This document shows positions 1-9,187 of a stretch of DNA of 64,000 nt, in pieces. The DNA is from Bacillota bacterium (GTDB lineage Bacteria; Bacillota; UBA4882; UBA8346), in assembly GCA_023392595.1 (NCBI GenBank), contig JAEVYU010000060.1, positions 1 to 64,000 on the forward strand, read 5' to 3'. The translations under genes were made by a program, and so were the position numbers. Position 1 is the first letter of the stretch. Every line of letters begins with the position of its first letter. The notes under the pieces are model-generated. The model saw only the letters and a list, made by a program, of their open reading frames with translations, searched no databases and was not told the origin of the DNA.

Positions 1-154
1 TTAAATAAGCGGCGCATTTTTCGATATAGCCCATTCCCGCGCCTTCCCAAGAATAACGTTTAATGTATTGATGAAAGAGTCTACAATAAACCTCCCCTTC
101 GACCTCGTCCTTTACATTTTGAATATTTCGTACTAAAACCATACTCTCTCCCAT
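1..154 (-). CDS. Hypothetical protein, 5' part only (runs off the left edge)
   Basis: This minus-strand frame opens with ATG at 154, preceded by a clear GGGAGGTT ribosome site eight bases upstream, and stays open for 51 codons to the window edge. The visible residues start MGESMVLVRNIQNVKDE and include the aromatic stretch YCRLFHQYIKRYSWEG. I do not recognise the family. It lies directly downstream of the DUF1851 gene on the same strand and so probably continues the same immunity-like operon. The 3' end is not in the window. Confidence 0.6.
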   Translation of the reverse strand, partial: MGESMVLVRNIQNVKDEVEGEVYCRLFHQYIKRYSWEGAGMGYIEKCAAYL

Positions 155-194
155 TTGATGAACCTCCCATCACGACTTGGATTGAAAAACAAAT

Positions 195-785
195 TTACTT
201 AGTCTTCCGTATCAACTGTGCACATATACTCCAATAGACTTCCAGATCACACTTCTCCAAATTGACAACTTCGTCTTCACCGCCAAGAAACAAGGGGACT
301 TTGTAACCGGCACATTCCTCATTGGCTAAGATGGTTTGACTCTCATCCAACCATTCTCTGAAAAAACTCGAAGCTAAACAAGCCTCATGATAGTTCGGAA
401 TTTCAGTATTATGAAAATCTATAAAATTACAGGGAATTTCCAGTACTTCTCCTGTCCCCGGTTCAAACATCAATACTTGAGGCTCACTGTTTTCTGTTCG
501 CCCACTGTCTAAAGAAAATTGTCGGCCCAACCAATCGTATCCGAAACAAGTTATCCGACTTTTAAATTCCGGAAAAGCTTCCAGAACAATCGCATTCCAT
601 TTGGTAATGTTTTCAACTCGATGTAAGCGATAAAGACCCTTCCCAAAGGATTGTCCCTGAAAAACATTCAATATCTCCAAAAACCCCAAAGGTACTTTTG
701 AAGGATTATCAAAAATATGGATTGAAGTTATATTACTAGAGTCTATCTCATGTATTTTAAAAAATCGGCAAAATTCTTTAAACAT
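195..785 (-). CDS. DUF1851 / Tdi1-like immunity-type protein
   Basis: This 196-residue soluble protein has the features I associate with DUF1851, the family that includes the T6SS immunity protein Tdi1. There is a central CFGYDWLGRQFSLD stretch, a GTGEVLEIP strand and a C-terminal VPLFLGGEDEVVNLEKCDLE segment followed by VYW. The start is supported by AAAGGAACG upstream. In characterised cases the family neutralises a cognate toxin, but no toxin gene is visible here, so the immunity role is inferred from family and neighbourhood. It sits at the distal end of a same-strand array with SUKH, Imm22 and DUF1963 genes. Confidence 0.75.
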   Translation of the reverse strand: MFKEFCRFFKIHEIDSSNITSIHIFDNPSKVPLGFLEILNVFQGQSFGKGLYRLHRVENITKWNAIVLEAFPEFKSRITCFGYDWLGRQFSLDSGRTENSEPQVLMFEPGTGEVLEIPCNFIDFHNTEIPNYHEACLASSFFREWLDESQTILANEECAGYKVPLFLGGEDEVVNLEKCDLEVYWSICAQLIRKTK

Positions 786-829
786 CTCTCGTTCCTTTTG
801 TATTTATAATTTGCATAAATACTATTTGT

Positions 830-1828
830 TCATTGGCCCGATTCGCCGAACCGTTCCTGAACAATTTGGATCAAATCAGACCGTTTTTCTTTCCACATCA
901 TTTGTAACTTTTCCGAGTATCCGGTAAAAGCCCAAGGCGCATTGGAACCTATCCGTTCTATGGCTTCTTCGCCCACTAATCCATTTTGGACCCTTAGTTC
1001 ATGGACTTCCTGATCCTTGGTATAGATAATCAACTCATAAGTTTTGCCTACCGGAAGAAAGTTGTACCGGTGTGAAGTTACTTTTTGATAAACCCACACA
1101 ACATCCGATAACGCAATAAACTGAAGTTTAAGAAACCTTTTGTTAATAATCCAGGAATCGGTAACAAGCGGCGAAAACTTCTCAAACGCCGCTTCCGCTT
1201 TAATCACTTCATTATCAATATTATCAATGATTGTCTCCGCCGAACCAAACTTGGACAGATATTTGCAACTTGGGTGAAGAGTTGGGTCGGAATTTCTTTT
1301 AAGCACTACAATGACATTCCTAATGATGAGGGCCAGAAGAAGCACGAACAGCCAATAATCAGTATTTCTACGGGTTTGAAGTCTTCCTTCCTCAAGGAAC
1401 ACCGGATAAATCAACACCTTAGGATTTTGGCCCTCTCCACTCATTATGTTAAGAGCTTTGTTCAGCTTTTTTCGGTAATCATCCGAAAGATCTTTCAGTT
1501 CTCCACTGAATTCAAGGCTATCTTCATCGAGTTTTCCCTTGATCATTAAAAAGCTATGACCCAATTCCAATAAATAAAAATCATGATTTTTGGAAATTCG
1601 ATAGAGTTTTTGACCCTTTACTGTAACATAATATTTTCTGAGGGAATCTACAGTTTGAATCCGGTTCAATTGACGAACCGTGATTTCAAAAGGACCCTTT
1701 TGAAGATTGTATCGGTATTTTATTAATTCGTTCCCCGATGTAACTGCCAGGCAAATCAGTACCGCAGTGATGATCAAAAGTCTACGATTATATTTTTGAA
1801 TTTGTTTGAGAACAAAACCATCTCTCAT
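830..1828 (-). CDS. Membrane-anchored protein of unknown function (332 aa)
   Basis: A hydrophobic segment near residues 17-33 (LLIITAVLICLAVTSG) and a second near 157-172 (YWLFVLLLALIIRNVIVV) suggest two membrane spans. Between them is a ~120-residue region, probably outside the cytoplasm. After the second span comes a ~150-residue soluble C-terminal domain rich in beta strands (for example FLKLQFIALSDVVWVYQKVT), which may fold like a PH-type domain. I do not recognise the family with certainty; it resembles uncharacterised DUF membrane proteins of Firmicutes. The gene ends 45 bases before the DUF1851 gene and is likely co-transcribed with it. Function cannot be inferred beyond a membrane location. 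Confidence 0.65.
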   Translation of the reverse strand: MRDGFVLKQIQKYNRRLLIITAVLICLAVTSGNELIKYRYNLQKGPFEITVRQLNRIQTVDSLRKYYVTVKGQKLYRISKNHDFYLLELGHSFLMIKGKLDEDSLEFSGELKDLSDDYRKKLNKALNIMSGEGQNPKVLIYPVFLEEGRLQTRRNTDYWLFVLLLALIIRNVIVVLKRNSDPTLHPSCKYLSKFGSAETIIDNIDNEVIKAEAAFEKFSPLVTDSWIINKRFLKLQFIALSDVVWVYQKVTSHRYNFLPVGKTYELIIYTKDQEVHELRVQNGLVGEEAIERIGSNAPWAFTGYSEKLQMMWKEKRSDLIQIVQERFGESGQ

Positions 1829-1955
1829 CCGACGCCATTCCTCTCAATCCCAACGAATCACACAAAAAAGGTCATTTAAAACAGGAAAAAACTTTTTGAC
1901 ATTTGGCTCAACTAAAGCGACTGTTTGTACTGAAGGCTCTTCCAATGACTTTCGC

Positions 1956-2678
1956 TCACTGCTCCATATGTTTCTCTATAAAACTGAGCGCATATTGGTA
2001 TACTTCCGCTTTTTTCTTGACAGAATTGGGCACGGGAGCCAAAATATACACACTATGACCGGCGCTGACTTTTTGGGGAAGCTTATCGCTTGGTCCTACG
2101 ATTGTCCGATTGGTTGTCAGCTCAAGGGTTCGGAATGGAAATTTACCGTTATATAATTTTTTAAGTACCGGACCCTCACCGGAAGCTCCGACGGATTTAG
2201 CGATTTGATTCGCCAGCGCCGAACCGGAATAAAGATAGTTAACGTTTATCAAAGCAAAATAATTGGCTCCGGTAGTATCAAGGTAAATCGGGTTATAATT
2301 ATCCTTATGTTCAGGAAGTGCGATTTTTAAATTTTTAATACTCCGGAACTCTTCCGAATTATCATCAGCGACACTGCCGTCCCATACAATTATTTTATAT
2401 GTGCCGGCTGGATAAGCCTGATACTTGGTCTCGCCCGGTTTCACGGAAAGGTCGTCCAAGTAACCGCTGTATTTCTTATCCTTCTTCAGGCGGTGGAACG
2501 TGACGCTAACTTCCTTATCCCCCGAATTATAAATGGCAAAAGATTGTTCCGGGCCGTTGGCCTTTTGGTCGATTGAGGAGATAATGACGCCAATTGCAAT
2601 CACAGCCGCTAAAGCAATCACAACAATCAGCCATAACCTGAACTTAAAATTCCGAATTTTCTTTGCAACGTTTTCCAT
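1956..2678 (-). CDS. N-terminally anchored protein of unknown function (240 aa)
   Basis: The protein begins with a basic tail (KKIRNFKFR) followed by a strong membrane helix at about residues 15-36 (LWLIVVIALAAVIAIGVII). The rest is a ~200-residue exported-type domain with beta-rich repeats such as QSFAIYNSGDKEVSVTFHRL and YPAGTYKIIVWDG. These look like an immunoglobulin-type or carboxypeptidase-regulatory-like fold, but I cannot assign a family. The start follows AAGGATGG at ten bases. It lies between the FHA gene and the two-span membrane protein on the same strand, so it may be the membrane-facing part of the same module. Confidence 0.6.
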   Translation of the reverse strand: MENVAKKIRNFKFRLWLIVVIALAAVIAIGVIISSIDQKANGPEQSFAIYNSGDKEVSVTFHRLKKDKKYSGYLDDLSVKPGETKYQAYPAGTYKIIVWDGSVADDNSEEFRSIKNLKIALPEHKDNYNPIYLDTTGANYFALINVNYLYSGSALANQIAKSVGASGEGPVLKKLYNGKFPFRTLELTTNRTIVGPSDKLPQKVSAGHSVYILAPVPNSVKKKAEVYQYALSFIEKHMEQ

Positions 2679-2735
2679 CGTATTAGTACCATCCTTATGA
2701 TTAAATTGTCATGCCATAAAAAATGATTATTTCCC

Positions 2736-3164
2736 TCAAATCTCGCCTTTTCCAGTCCCGGTCTCTTCTAGCCGGGAAGATTCACCCCCTAACTGCGCAT
2801 AGGCCACGGCGGCTGTCTCGCTTTCCCGTAAAGTCGGCGGTTCCAGGCGCAGACAGGTACGGCCGACCCGGAAAACCTGGCCATAGGTAAGCGCAACCGG
2901 CTCACAGACCCTTCTTGCTTGCCGAAACTCTCCCCAATAAGTCCCATTGGTGCTGTTCAAATCCTCTAACCGCCAGGCAGAGGTTTGGCTGTTCCATATG
3001 AGCCGGGCGTGGCTCCGGGACAGCTCCGGATCTTCCGGGAAACTGACCGTACAATCCGCCGCCCGTCCCAGGATTGCTTCAGCCACAGTTTCCCGCAGTT
3101 GAACCTGTAAAGTTTCACCATCCCGCATACCGCTGAGGCGGCTTAGTTTAAGGGAGACCATCAT
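2736..3164 (-). CDS. FHA-domain protein
   Basis: This is a 142-residue protein with one forkhead-associated domain. The hallmark motifs are present: ILGRAADCTVSF, the SRSHARL loop, and NSTNGTYW. FHA domains bind phosphothreonine peptides. I chose the ATG at 3164 because AAAGGAGG lies seven bases upstream; a longer frame to 3245 would overlap the preceding gene. The C-terminal 35 residues are low-complexity. The gene lies close to two Ser/Thr kinases and a Clp-like ATPase, so it is the obvious candidate reader of their phosphorylation. That link is inference. Confidence 0.9.
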   Translation of the reverse strand: MMVSLKLSRLSGMRDGETLQVQLRETVAEAILGRAADCTVSFPEDPELSRSHARLIWNSQTSAWRLEDLNSTNGTYWGEFRQARRVCEPVALTYGQVFRVGRTCLRLEPPTLRESETAAVAYAQLGGESSRLEETGTGKGEI

Positions 3165-3186
3165 CACTTTTCCTCCTTTAAAGTCC

Positions 3187-3633
3187 TTATTTTTTAATCC
3201 AAACAAAAGGCGGCTCATTACCGTACATTTCCTTTTCCCGCTCACTAAACCGGGAATACATCACTTGAAAAGTATAGCCTCCGGTACCGACGCCGTTTAT
3301 CACATAAAGCCAATCCGAAACCCGTGATGGTTCAATTTCAACCGTTTGTCCGGCTTTAACCGCATCCGTATACATCGGCTCACTTGCAATCATTCCGGAT
3401 AAACGACTCCCGTTAACTTGTATATTGGAAAGAAACATATGCTCAACTTCAACTTCATTTTTTGTTGCAGGAAAAGCGTACTTGACAAGCGCGTCTTCAA
3501 AAACAGGTAGAATTCTCCTGCTTTCTTCTTCCATTGCCTTTAAAAATTGGGGGAATTTTGTCTGAGCCAGATGAATTGCTTCCAGCATTTCTTGGTCTTC
3601 GCCTGCAAACCAAGCAATCGTTTCTTTTTCCAT
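3187..3633 (-). CDS. DUF2314-family protein
   Basis: The 148-residue product matches the DUF2314 pattern: an N-terminal helix with AQTKFPQFLKAMEE, then ALVKYAFP, then VEHMFLSNIQV, and finally ISDWLYV-type residues (RVSDWLYVINGVGTGGYTF). The start at 3633 follows GGAGGATTAAAT. The biochemical role of the family is not known to me. The gene is 22 bases upstream of the FHA start and downstream of the Clp-DUF1963 gene, in one apparent operon. Confidence 0.8.
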   Translation of the reverse strand: MEKETIAWFAGEDQEMLEAIHLAQTKFPQFLKAMEEESRRILPVFEDALVKYAFPATKNEVEVEHMFLSNIQVNGSRLSGMIASEPMYTDAVKAGQTVEIEPSRVSDWLYVINGVGTGGYTFQVMYSRFSEREKEMYGNEPPFVWIKK

Positions 3634-3672
3634 ATTTAATCCTCCAAATATATATTTTATATTGAGCACGTC

Positions 3673-3790
3673 TCAGGTGTTTTTAATATCAGTAAATTTG
3701 GGATTAAATTCGATCATCTGTTGCGGTTCATTCCCATACTGCTTTTCATATAATTCTCTGTGTCTTCCTATCTCAGCAGCAATCCCAGTT
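3673..3790 (-). pseudogene. C-terminal remnant of a lost gene
   Basis: After the Clp-DUF1963 stop codon, a shifted frame encodes GRHRELYEKQYGNEPQQM and continues to a stop at 3673. It has no plausible start codon of its own. The segment reads like a protein C-terminus, with a YGNEP motif also present near the end of the neighbouring DUF2314 protein (MYGNEPPFVW). The DUF1963 domain ends normally without it. I therefore read this as the tail of a displaced gene, possibly a second DUF2314-like copy, rather than a frameshifted extension of the Clp gene. Confidence 0.4.
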
Positions 3791-6700
3791 GTATAAAACC
3801 TTGGTAAAATCCAACCGTTTTAAATCCGCGGCCTTGATAAAGAAATTGGCCACCCCGCAATCCCCCCACATGATATTAAGCTCGTCGTCGGTATCAATTT
3901 GTAGTAACAAAAGATCATAATCCGCATAATCCGATTCCCGGGGATCGCTTTGGGTAAAATAGGCATAACCGGCCATTTTATGCCCGGTGCTGGAATAATG
4001 GTCGTGATACCAATCCCAGGCCTGATCGTCGAAAAAATTATGGGGCGCGGCATTCAAAAATTTTTCAAACTGAAAATCATCGGTCCCGACGGGCGCATGC
4101 TTCACTTCAAACTGCAATCCGCCTTCCGCTCCGATGGGGAAATAATCATCATTCTCACTTAAGAAACTAAAATCGGTCATGATTTTGGAGTAATCCTTGA
4201 TTACCTCCGGAAGGTAGATTACTCTAAAATTCCCCTGGCCGGTCGGTTGATCAAAGTTGAGGCCGCAAACATCATCATTTGGCGAAATGTAGAATTGCAA
4301 CATCCCTTGCCCGGGAAACACCCCAATATCGGGCAGCTCTGTCAAATTGATTTGCGCGAGCAACTTCATCGGGTTTCCTTGCAAATCTTTCGGGTATTCA
4401 TAACCTAGCGGCAAATAAGGATTTCCGCCGAATTTGCTTTCCCAGGCCAAGGTCTTACCCCGGCGTGTGGTAATCTTGATAAAAGGCTTGATTGACTTTT
4501 CAAATGGGTCCCGGTAATTTTCCAGCTCAGCGGGCAGTTCTAATTTAAAACCATTATTCAATTCATCCGCCGCACCCTCTGCTTTCATCTTATCGCTATC
4601 CGCGCCATTCCGGTCGCCTTCGCCGGCAAAAGCGAGAGTTGCTTCATAGTTTTCAAACTCCTCCTCGGTAAGGAAAACCATCCGGTTATCTTTGGCAACT
4701 GCCGTAAACGCCGTCGCCGTATTTTTTTCATTATAAATCACATCCACCAGGGGATGGATTAATACTTGCTCAATGGCGCGCTCCAGCGACCTGGCGCCCA
4801 TCTTGGGGTCATACCCCAGGTCAAGGATGAGTTCCTTGGCTGAATCGTGAACCGTCAAATCAATCTGCATCTGCTGCGCCGCGCCGAATTCGGCGATTCT
4901 TTCCTGTAAGACGATACCCATAATGGCCTTGAAGTCGTCACGCTGCAACGGTGGGAATTCAATGACTTCGGTCAAGCGGTTGACCAGTTCGGGACGGAGG
5001 AACTCCAGCGCTTTTTTACGAGTATCCTCACTTTTACGGACCACAGCCCTCATATCCTGTGACATCCCACTGTCGGAAAGCTCAAAACCGATCCGTCCTC
5101 CGGCCAGCCCGTAATTGGAAGTCATGATAAACAGGGCATTGGAACAGTCGACCTGGCGGCCCTGGTTATCGGCGAGACGGCCGTCATCGAAAATCGACAG
5201 GAAAAGATCGAGGATCTCCGGATGAGCTTTATCGATCTCATCCAACAACACCACACTATAAGGGCGTTTCCGTAAGGCTTCACAGAGCAAACCGCCTTGT
5301 TGGCTGCCGACATAGCCCTGGGGCGATCCAATTAAATTACTGATAGTATGGGATTCCTTATATTCATTCATGTCAAAACGCAATAACGCCTGAGGCGACT
5401 GAAAGAGAAAATTGGCCAGCTCCTTGGCCAGCTTGGTTTTACCGACACCGGTCGGCCCCAGGAAGAGAAAAACGCCGATGGGCCGGTGCGGTGCTTTCAT
5501 ACCGGCCAAAGCCGACCGGATGGCCTGGCTTACCGCAGTCACTGCCTGTCGTTGTCCAATGACCCTGGTATTCAGAACATCCTCCATTTGCGCATAACGA
5601 TGCTTTTCATCACTGGTCATCCGGGAGACCGGAATCCCGGTCCACTCCGACACCACATTGGCAATATCCTCGGCAGTTACCAAGTTATCGCTTTTGACGA
5701 TATCCTTGGCGCAGGCCAGATCGATGACATCAATGGATTTATCCGGTTGGTTACGGTCCCGGATATACTGATCCGTTAATTTCAGGGCCGTTATCAAAAC
5801 ATCGGGCGCCAGGGTTAAATTGTAACCGGCCTTGGCCTGTTTCTCCAGAATCCGTTCGGCTGCTTTCTCCAGAATCGTCAAGTTCACTTCAGCAGTGAGT
5901 TCCCGGATTAACACCGGAGAGAACCGCCGCTCCAGGGCGGGATCGCGCCGGATATAGCGGAAATATTCGTGCTGAGTGGTAGCTCCGATGCATGAAAAAT
6001 CGCCATGGGCCAACGCCGGTTTGAACATCTGGGCCGCGTCCAAGGCGGAATGCATGCTTTCTCCCGCCCCAACCAGGGTATGAATCTCATCGATAAACAA
6101 GATCACTTCCGGGGCTTCGCTGGCTTCCTTAATAATCTGCTTGACCCGCCGCTCAAACTGGCCTCGCAATTCGGTATCGGCGGTTAACTCGCCCATATCG
6201 ATTTGGACGATTCGTTTGCCCTTCATAATTTCGGGCACTCTTCCTTCAGTAATCCGCCAGGCTAATCCTTCCACAATGGCGGTTTTGCCGACTCCCGGCT
6301 CTCCCAATAGTAAGGGATTGGCCTTTTGAGTCCGGGCCAGTATCGTAATGAGCTGCTCCAGTTCCGCCTCGCGGCTGATCACCTCTGCCAGTTTCCCGAG
6401 CCGCGCCAGCCGGTTCAAGTCCCGGCCATACTTGTCCAAAGTAGGGGTGGCAATAGTGGAGGGAACCTGTAACGGGGTGATGGCAGGACCCGCTTGGATA
6501 CCGGACTCATGAGAATTCGGTTGAAATGGATTCAAAGGAAACGCCGCCGTGGTCAGCCTGGTTCCATCCGCATCGCCAGATTGAGCAAGACATGTCTCCT
6601 GAGCGGCCCCTGCAGATAACCGGCCGGCCCAAACCCCGCAGTCCACTCCCAATGTCCGTAAATATCTGACGGCGATATTTTCCCCCTCCATAAGCAACGC

Positions 6701-7036
6701 CCCCAATAAATGCCGTTCAAGAATAAGCTTACCGGGACCGGCTTGCTCCTCTGCCATCCGCAAAATCATAGTTAATCTAGGTGTGCAAGGCGGAAATCCG
6801 GGTAACGCCTCTTTTCCTCTTCCCACTTCCCGGCGCATCTCTTCCCGGGCCTGAGCCGGATCGACTCCGGCCGCTGCCAATATCCCGGCGGTTGCTCCGT
6901 CCGAAATGCGCGTTAGGGCAATCCATAAATGTTCCACCCCAAGATACGGATGTTGCAAGGCGCGCGCCTCACCGGCGGCCGATTCCAGCAATTGATTGCA
7001 AAGGGATCTAATTCTTTGAATCTCGATACTCTCCAC
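3773..7036 (-). CDS. Clp-type AAA+ unfoldase fused to a C-terminal DUF1963 domain
   Basis: This 1087-residue protein has a Clp N-domain (about 1-135), a low-complexity linker (140-200), AAA-1 with Walker A GEPGVGKT (245-252) and Walker B VILFIDE (311-317), and AAA-2 with GPTGVGKT (527-534) and VVLLDE (595-600). The sequence passes from the first to the second module with no long coiled-coil M domain, as in ClpA. An IGF tripeptide at 649-651 lies where ClpA/ClpC carry their ClpP-docking loop. Residues ~835-1085 form a DUF1963 (YwqG-like) domain ending in YNWDCC. The start is GTG with AGGAGG upstream. Likely role: ATP-driven unfolding of proteins captured by the DUF1963 domain, perhaps for ClpP. 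The fusion is unusual. Confidence 0.9.
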   Translation of the reverse strand: MESIEIQRIRSLCNQLLESAAGEARALQHPYLGVEHLWIALTRISDGATAGILAAAGVDPAQAREEMRREVGRGKEALPGFPPCTPRLTMILRMAEEQAGPGKLILERHLLGALLMEGENIAVRYLRTLGVDCGVWAGRLSAGAAQETCLAQSGDADGTRLTTAAFPLNPFQPNSHESGIQAGPAITPLQVPSTIATPTLDKYGRDLNRLARLGKLAEVISREAELEQLITILARTQKANPLLLGEPGVGKTAIVEGLAWRITEGRVPEIMKGKRIVQIDMGELTADTELRGQFERRVKQIIKEASEAPEVILFIDEIHTLVGAGESMHSALDAAQMFKPALAHGDFSCIGATTQHEYFRYIRRDPALERRFSPVLIRELTAEVNLTILEKAAERILEKQAKAGYNLTLAPDVLITALKLTDQYIRDRNQPDKSIDVIDLACAKDIVKSDNLVTAEDIANVVSEWTGIPVSRMTSDEKHRYAQMEDVLNTRVIGQRQAVTAVSQAIRSALAGMKAPHRPIGVFLFLGPTGVGKTKLAKELANFLFQSPQALLRFDMNEYKESHTISNLIGSPQGYVGSQQGGLLCEALRKRPYSVVLLDEIDKAHPEILDLFLSIFDDGRLADNQGRQVDCSNALFIMTSNYGLAGGRIGFELSDSGMSQDMRAVVRKSEDTRKKALEFLRPELVNRLTEVIEFPPLQRDDFKAIMGIVLQERIAEFGAAQQMQIDLTVHDSAKELILDLGYDPKMGARSLERAIEQVLIHPLVDVIYNEKNTATAFTAVAKDNRMVFLTEEEFENYEATLAFAGEGDRNGADSDKMKAEGAADELNNGFKLELPAELENYRDPFEKSIKPFIKITTRRGKTLAWESKFGGNPYLPLGYEYPKDLQGNPMKLLAQINLTELPDIGVFPGQGMLQFYISPNDDVCGLNFDQPTGQGNFRVIYLPEVIKDYSKIMTDFSFLSENDDYFPIGAEGGLQFEVKHAPVGTDDFQFEKFLNAAPHNFFDDQAWDWYHDHYSSTGHKMAGYAYFTQSDPRESDYADYDLLLLQIDTDDELNIMWGDCGVANFFIKAADLKRLDFTKVLYNWDCC

Positions 7037-7067
7037 TTTTGTTTCCTCCTAACCCATTTCGCTGTTG

Positions 7068-9167
7068 TTAAAAAACTACATTTTCAGAAAAATCATCCCA
7101 GATATCCAGATCCGGGTCAAGTTGCAATAGCTTTTTCAGGCAAGATGTTCCTTCCGAAGTGCGATTCAGCTTTATCAAACATTTCCCTTTATACTCAAGT
7201 CCCCATGTGTTCTCTGGGTTGATGGATAGTGCACGATCACAACAAGCCACCGCCTCTTCATATCTTCCCAAATGATATAAGGAACGGCCTTGACTGCTGG
7301 GAAATGCGGCTTTCTCCGGATCAATTTTCTCCGAGTGTTCAAAGGCTTCCACCGCTTCGCGATAGCGGTGTAGCTTATCCAAAATCAGCCCCTTGTAATA
7401 CCAAGATACTTCATTCTCCGGATCATACTCTAAAGCCCTCGTGTAACAGATTAGAGCTTCTTCGTAACGTTCCAGGTTATAGAGAGCGATTGCCTTGCAG
7501 ATCATAGCGGGGTAATGGTCCGGACGAATTTCCATAGCTCGGTCCAAATACGGCAGCGCCTCTTCGTACCGTTTCAACTCGTTGAATGCCCTTCCTTTTC
7601 CCTTCCATAAATCCGGAAGTTCCGGAAACAACTCCAATGATTGGTCATAAAGGAATAATACCCCTTCCCAACCGGTCAGCTCTCCCTGAGCTTCTAATTT
7701 ATGAGTCCAGGAAACGGCATCATGGGGATTGAGAGCCAAGGCCCGGTCGCAAGCAAAAATAACTTCTTCGTATCTTTCCAGGCGGTACAAAGCACGGACT
7801 TTTCTACTCCAAGTTTCGCCGTCCTCCGGATTCAATTCCACGGCGCGGTCGAGACAGTTCAACGCTTCTTGACAGCGTTCCAATTCAATCAGACTATATG
7901 CTTTTGAACGCCAGGCGGTGAAATAATCCGGTTTCAACGAGATTGCTTTGTCGAAGGATTCGAGCGCCTCAAGGTGTCGTTTCAGATGGCTTAGTGAAAG
8001 TCCTTTATTAAGCCAGCAGTTAGCAACATCCGGATTGGTTTCTAGAGAACGATTGTAGCAGTTCATTGCTTCATTAAAACGCTCCAACGTGGAGAGGGAA
8101 ATGCCTGCCGAAAGCAGTTCTGCTGCGTCCAATTTGTAAGCGCTAAAGTCTAAAACCGGCGGCACTCCTGTAAGCTGATAACACCAACCCGCCAAGATTT
8201 TTACAATCTCATCCCAATCGCGCGGACGGCGGTCCGGATCTTTTTCCAGGCACTTCAGGACAAACTCTTCCAATCCGGCTGGAATTCCGGGTTTTAATTG
8301 GTTTGGTGAAACCGGGAGCTGCATCAGGTGCATATACCGCCATTCATCTACCGTGGAAGCGGTAAACATCCGGTGCCCGGTCAGTATCTCATAGAGAATG
8401 CATCCGAAAGCGTAAATATCGCTTTGAATAGTTACAGCTTCCTTTCGCCACTGTTCCGGAGCCATATAGGCCGGAGTTCCCGCATCGGAACCGGCGGCAT
8501 GAACCAGGCCGAAATCGGTGATATACGGTTGGGCGTATTGGTCCACTAGGATGTTGGCAGGCTTTAAATCCCGATGGACGAATCCTGTCACTTTACTGTG
8601 GGCGTATTGCATCCCCTGGGCAATCTTCAGCGCCAGCTCCACCCCGATCGCCAGGGTTAACTTGGAACTCCCCAGCCAGCTTCGCAAGTCATTACCCTGG
8701 GGGTTGCTAATGTATTCGGTGAGTACAAAAGGTAGATCTTCATATTCCTCTACGCTATAAGCCCTTACAATATAAGGATGTTTTTCGAGACTGACCCAAA
8801 GAGCGGCTTCCTCCCTGAAGAGCTCCAACAATTTCTTATCAAACTGATATCTTTTTTGGATCGTCTTTAAGGCCCGGGGAAGTTCCGTTTGATGATCATA
8901 GGTTCCATAGATCACTCCCCAGGCGCCCCGATGGATTGCCAGCACTTCGTAACGATCGTCAATATAGTCGCCGGTCCGGTAGAGTTCCTGATTCTCTTCA
9001 GCTGCCGCTGATTCAGACGGCATGGCCTGGGGTTGTGCTTCGAGTACCGTATGATAACCTTCCGTGGCAAGCTTGGTTTGATCCGCATCCAGTTTTGTTT
9101 GATAGGCATCCCTTGACAGACAGGTCTGCTCCCCAAGGGAAGCGGGGTTATCGTTCTTTGGCTGCAT
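7068..9167 (-). CDS. Ser/Thr protein kinase with C-terminal TPR array (paralogue 1)
   Basis: Residues ~73-335 form a Hanks-type kinase with all key features: glycine loop HRGAWGVIYG, catalytic lysine in RALKT (K101), HRDLKPAN with D200, DFG at 218-220 and TPAYMAPEQW. The activation loop is short. There is no membrane segment, so the protein is cytoplasmic. Residues ~345-690 are about ten TPR repeats (for example KGLSLSHLKRHLEALESFDK), a protein-binding scaffold. The N-tail carries four evenly spaced Thr-x-Leu sites (T15, T24, T31, T40). The gene lies 31 bases upstream of the Clp-DUF1963 start and 20 bases downstream of its larger paralogue. Confidence 0.93.
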   Translation of the reverse strand: MQPKNDNPASLGEQTCLSRDAYQTKLDADQTKLATEGYHTVLEAQPQAMPSESAAAEENQELYRTGDYIDDRYEVLAIHRGAWGVIYGTYDHQTELPRALKTIQKRYQFDKKLLELFREEAALWVSLEKHPYIVRAYSVEEYEDLPFVLTEYISNPQGNDLRSWLGSSKLTLAIGVELALKIAQGMQYAHSKVTGFVHRDLKPANILVDQYAQPYITDFGLVHAAGSDAGTPAYMAPEQWRKEAVTIQSDIYAFGCILYEILTGHRMFTASTVDEWRYMHLMQLPVSPNQLKPGIPAGLEEFVLKCLEKDPDRRPRDWDEIVKILAGWCYQLTGVPPVLDFSAYKLDAAELLSAGISLSTLERFNEAMNCYNRSLETNPDVANCWLNKGLSLSHLKRHLEALESFDKAISLKPDYFTAWRSKAYSLIELERCQEALNCLDRAVELNPEDGETWSRKVRALYRLERYEEVIFACDRALALNPHDAVSWTHKLEAQGELTGWEGVLFLYDQSLELFPELPDLWKGKGRAFNELKRYEEALPYLDRAMEIRPDHYPAMICKAIALYNLERYEEALICYTRALEYDPENEVSWYYKGLILDKLHRYREAVEAFEHSEKIDPEKAAFPSSQGRSLYHLGRYEEAVACCDRALSINPENTWGLEYKGKCLIKLNRTSEGTSCLKKLLQLDPDLDIWDDFSENVVF

Positions 9168-9187
9168 CTTGATTCGCTCCTACGTTG

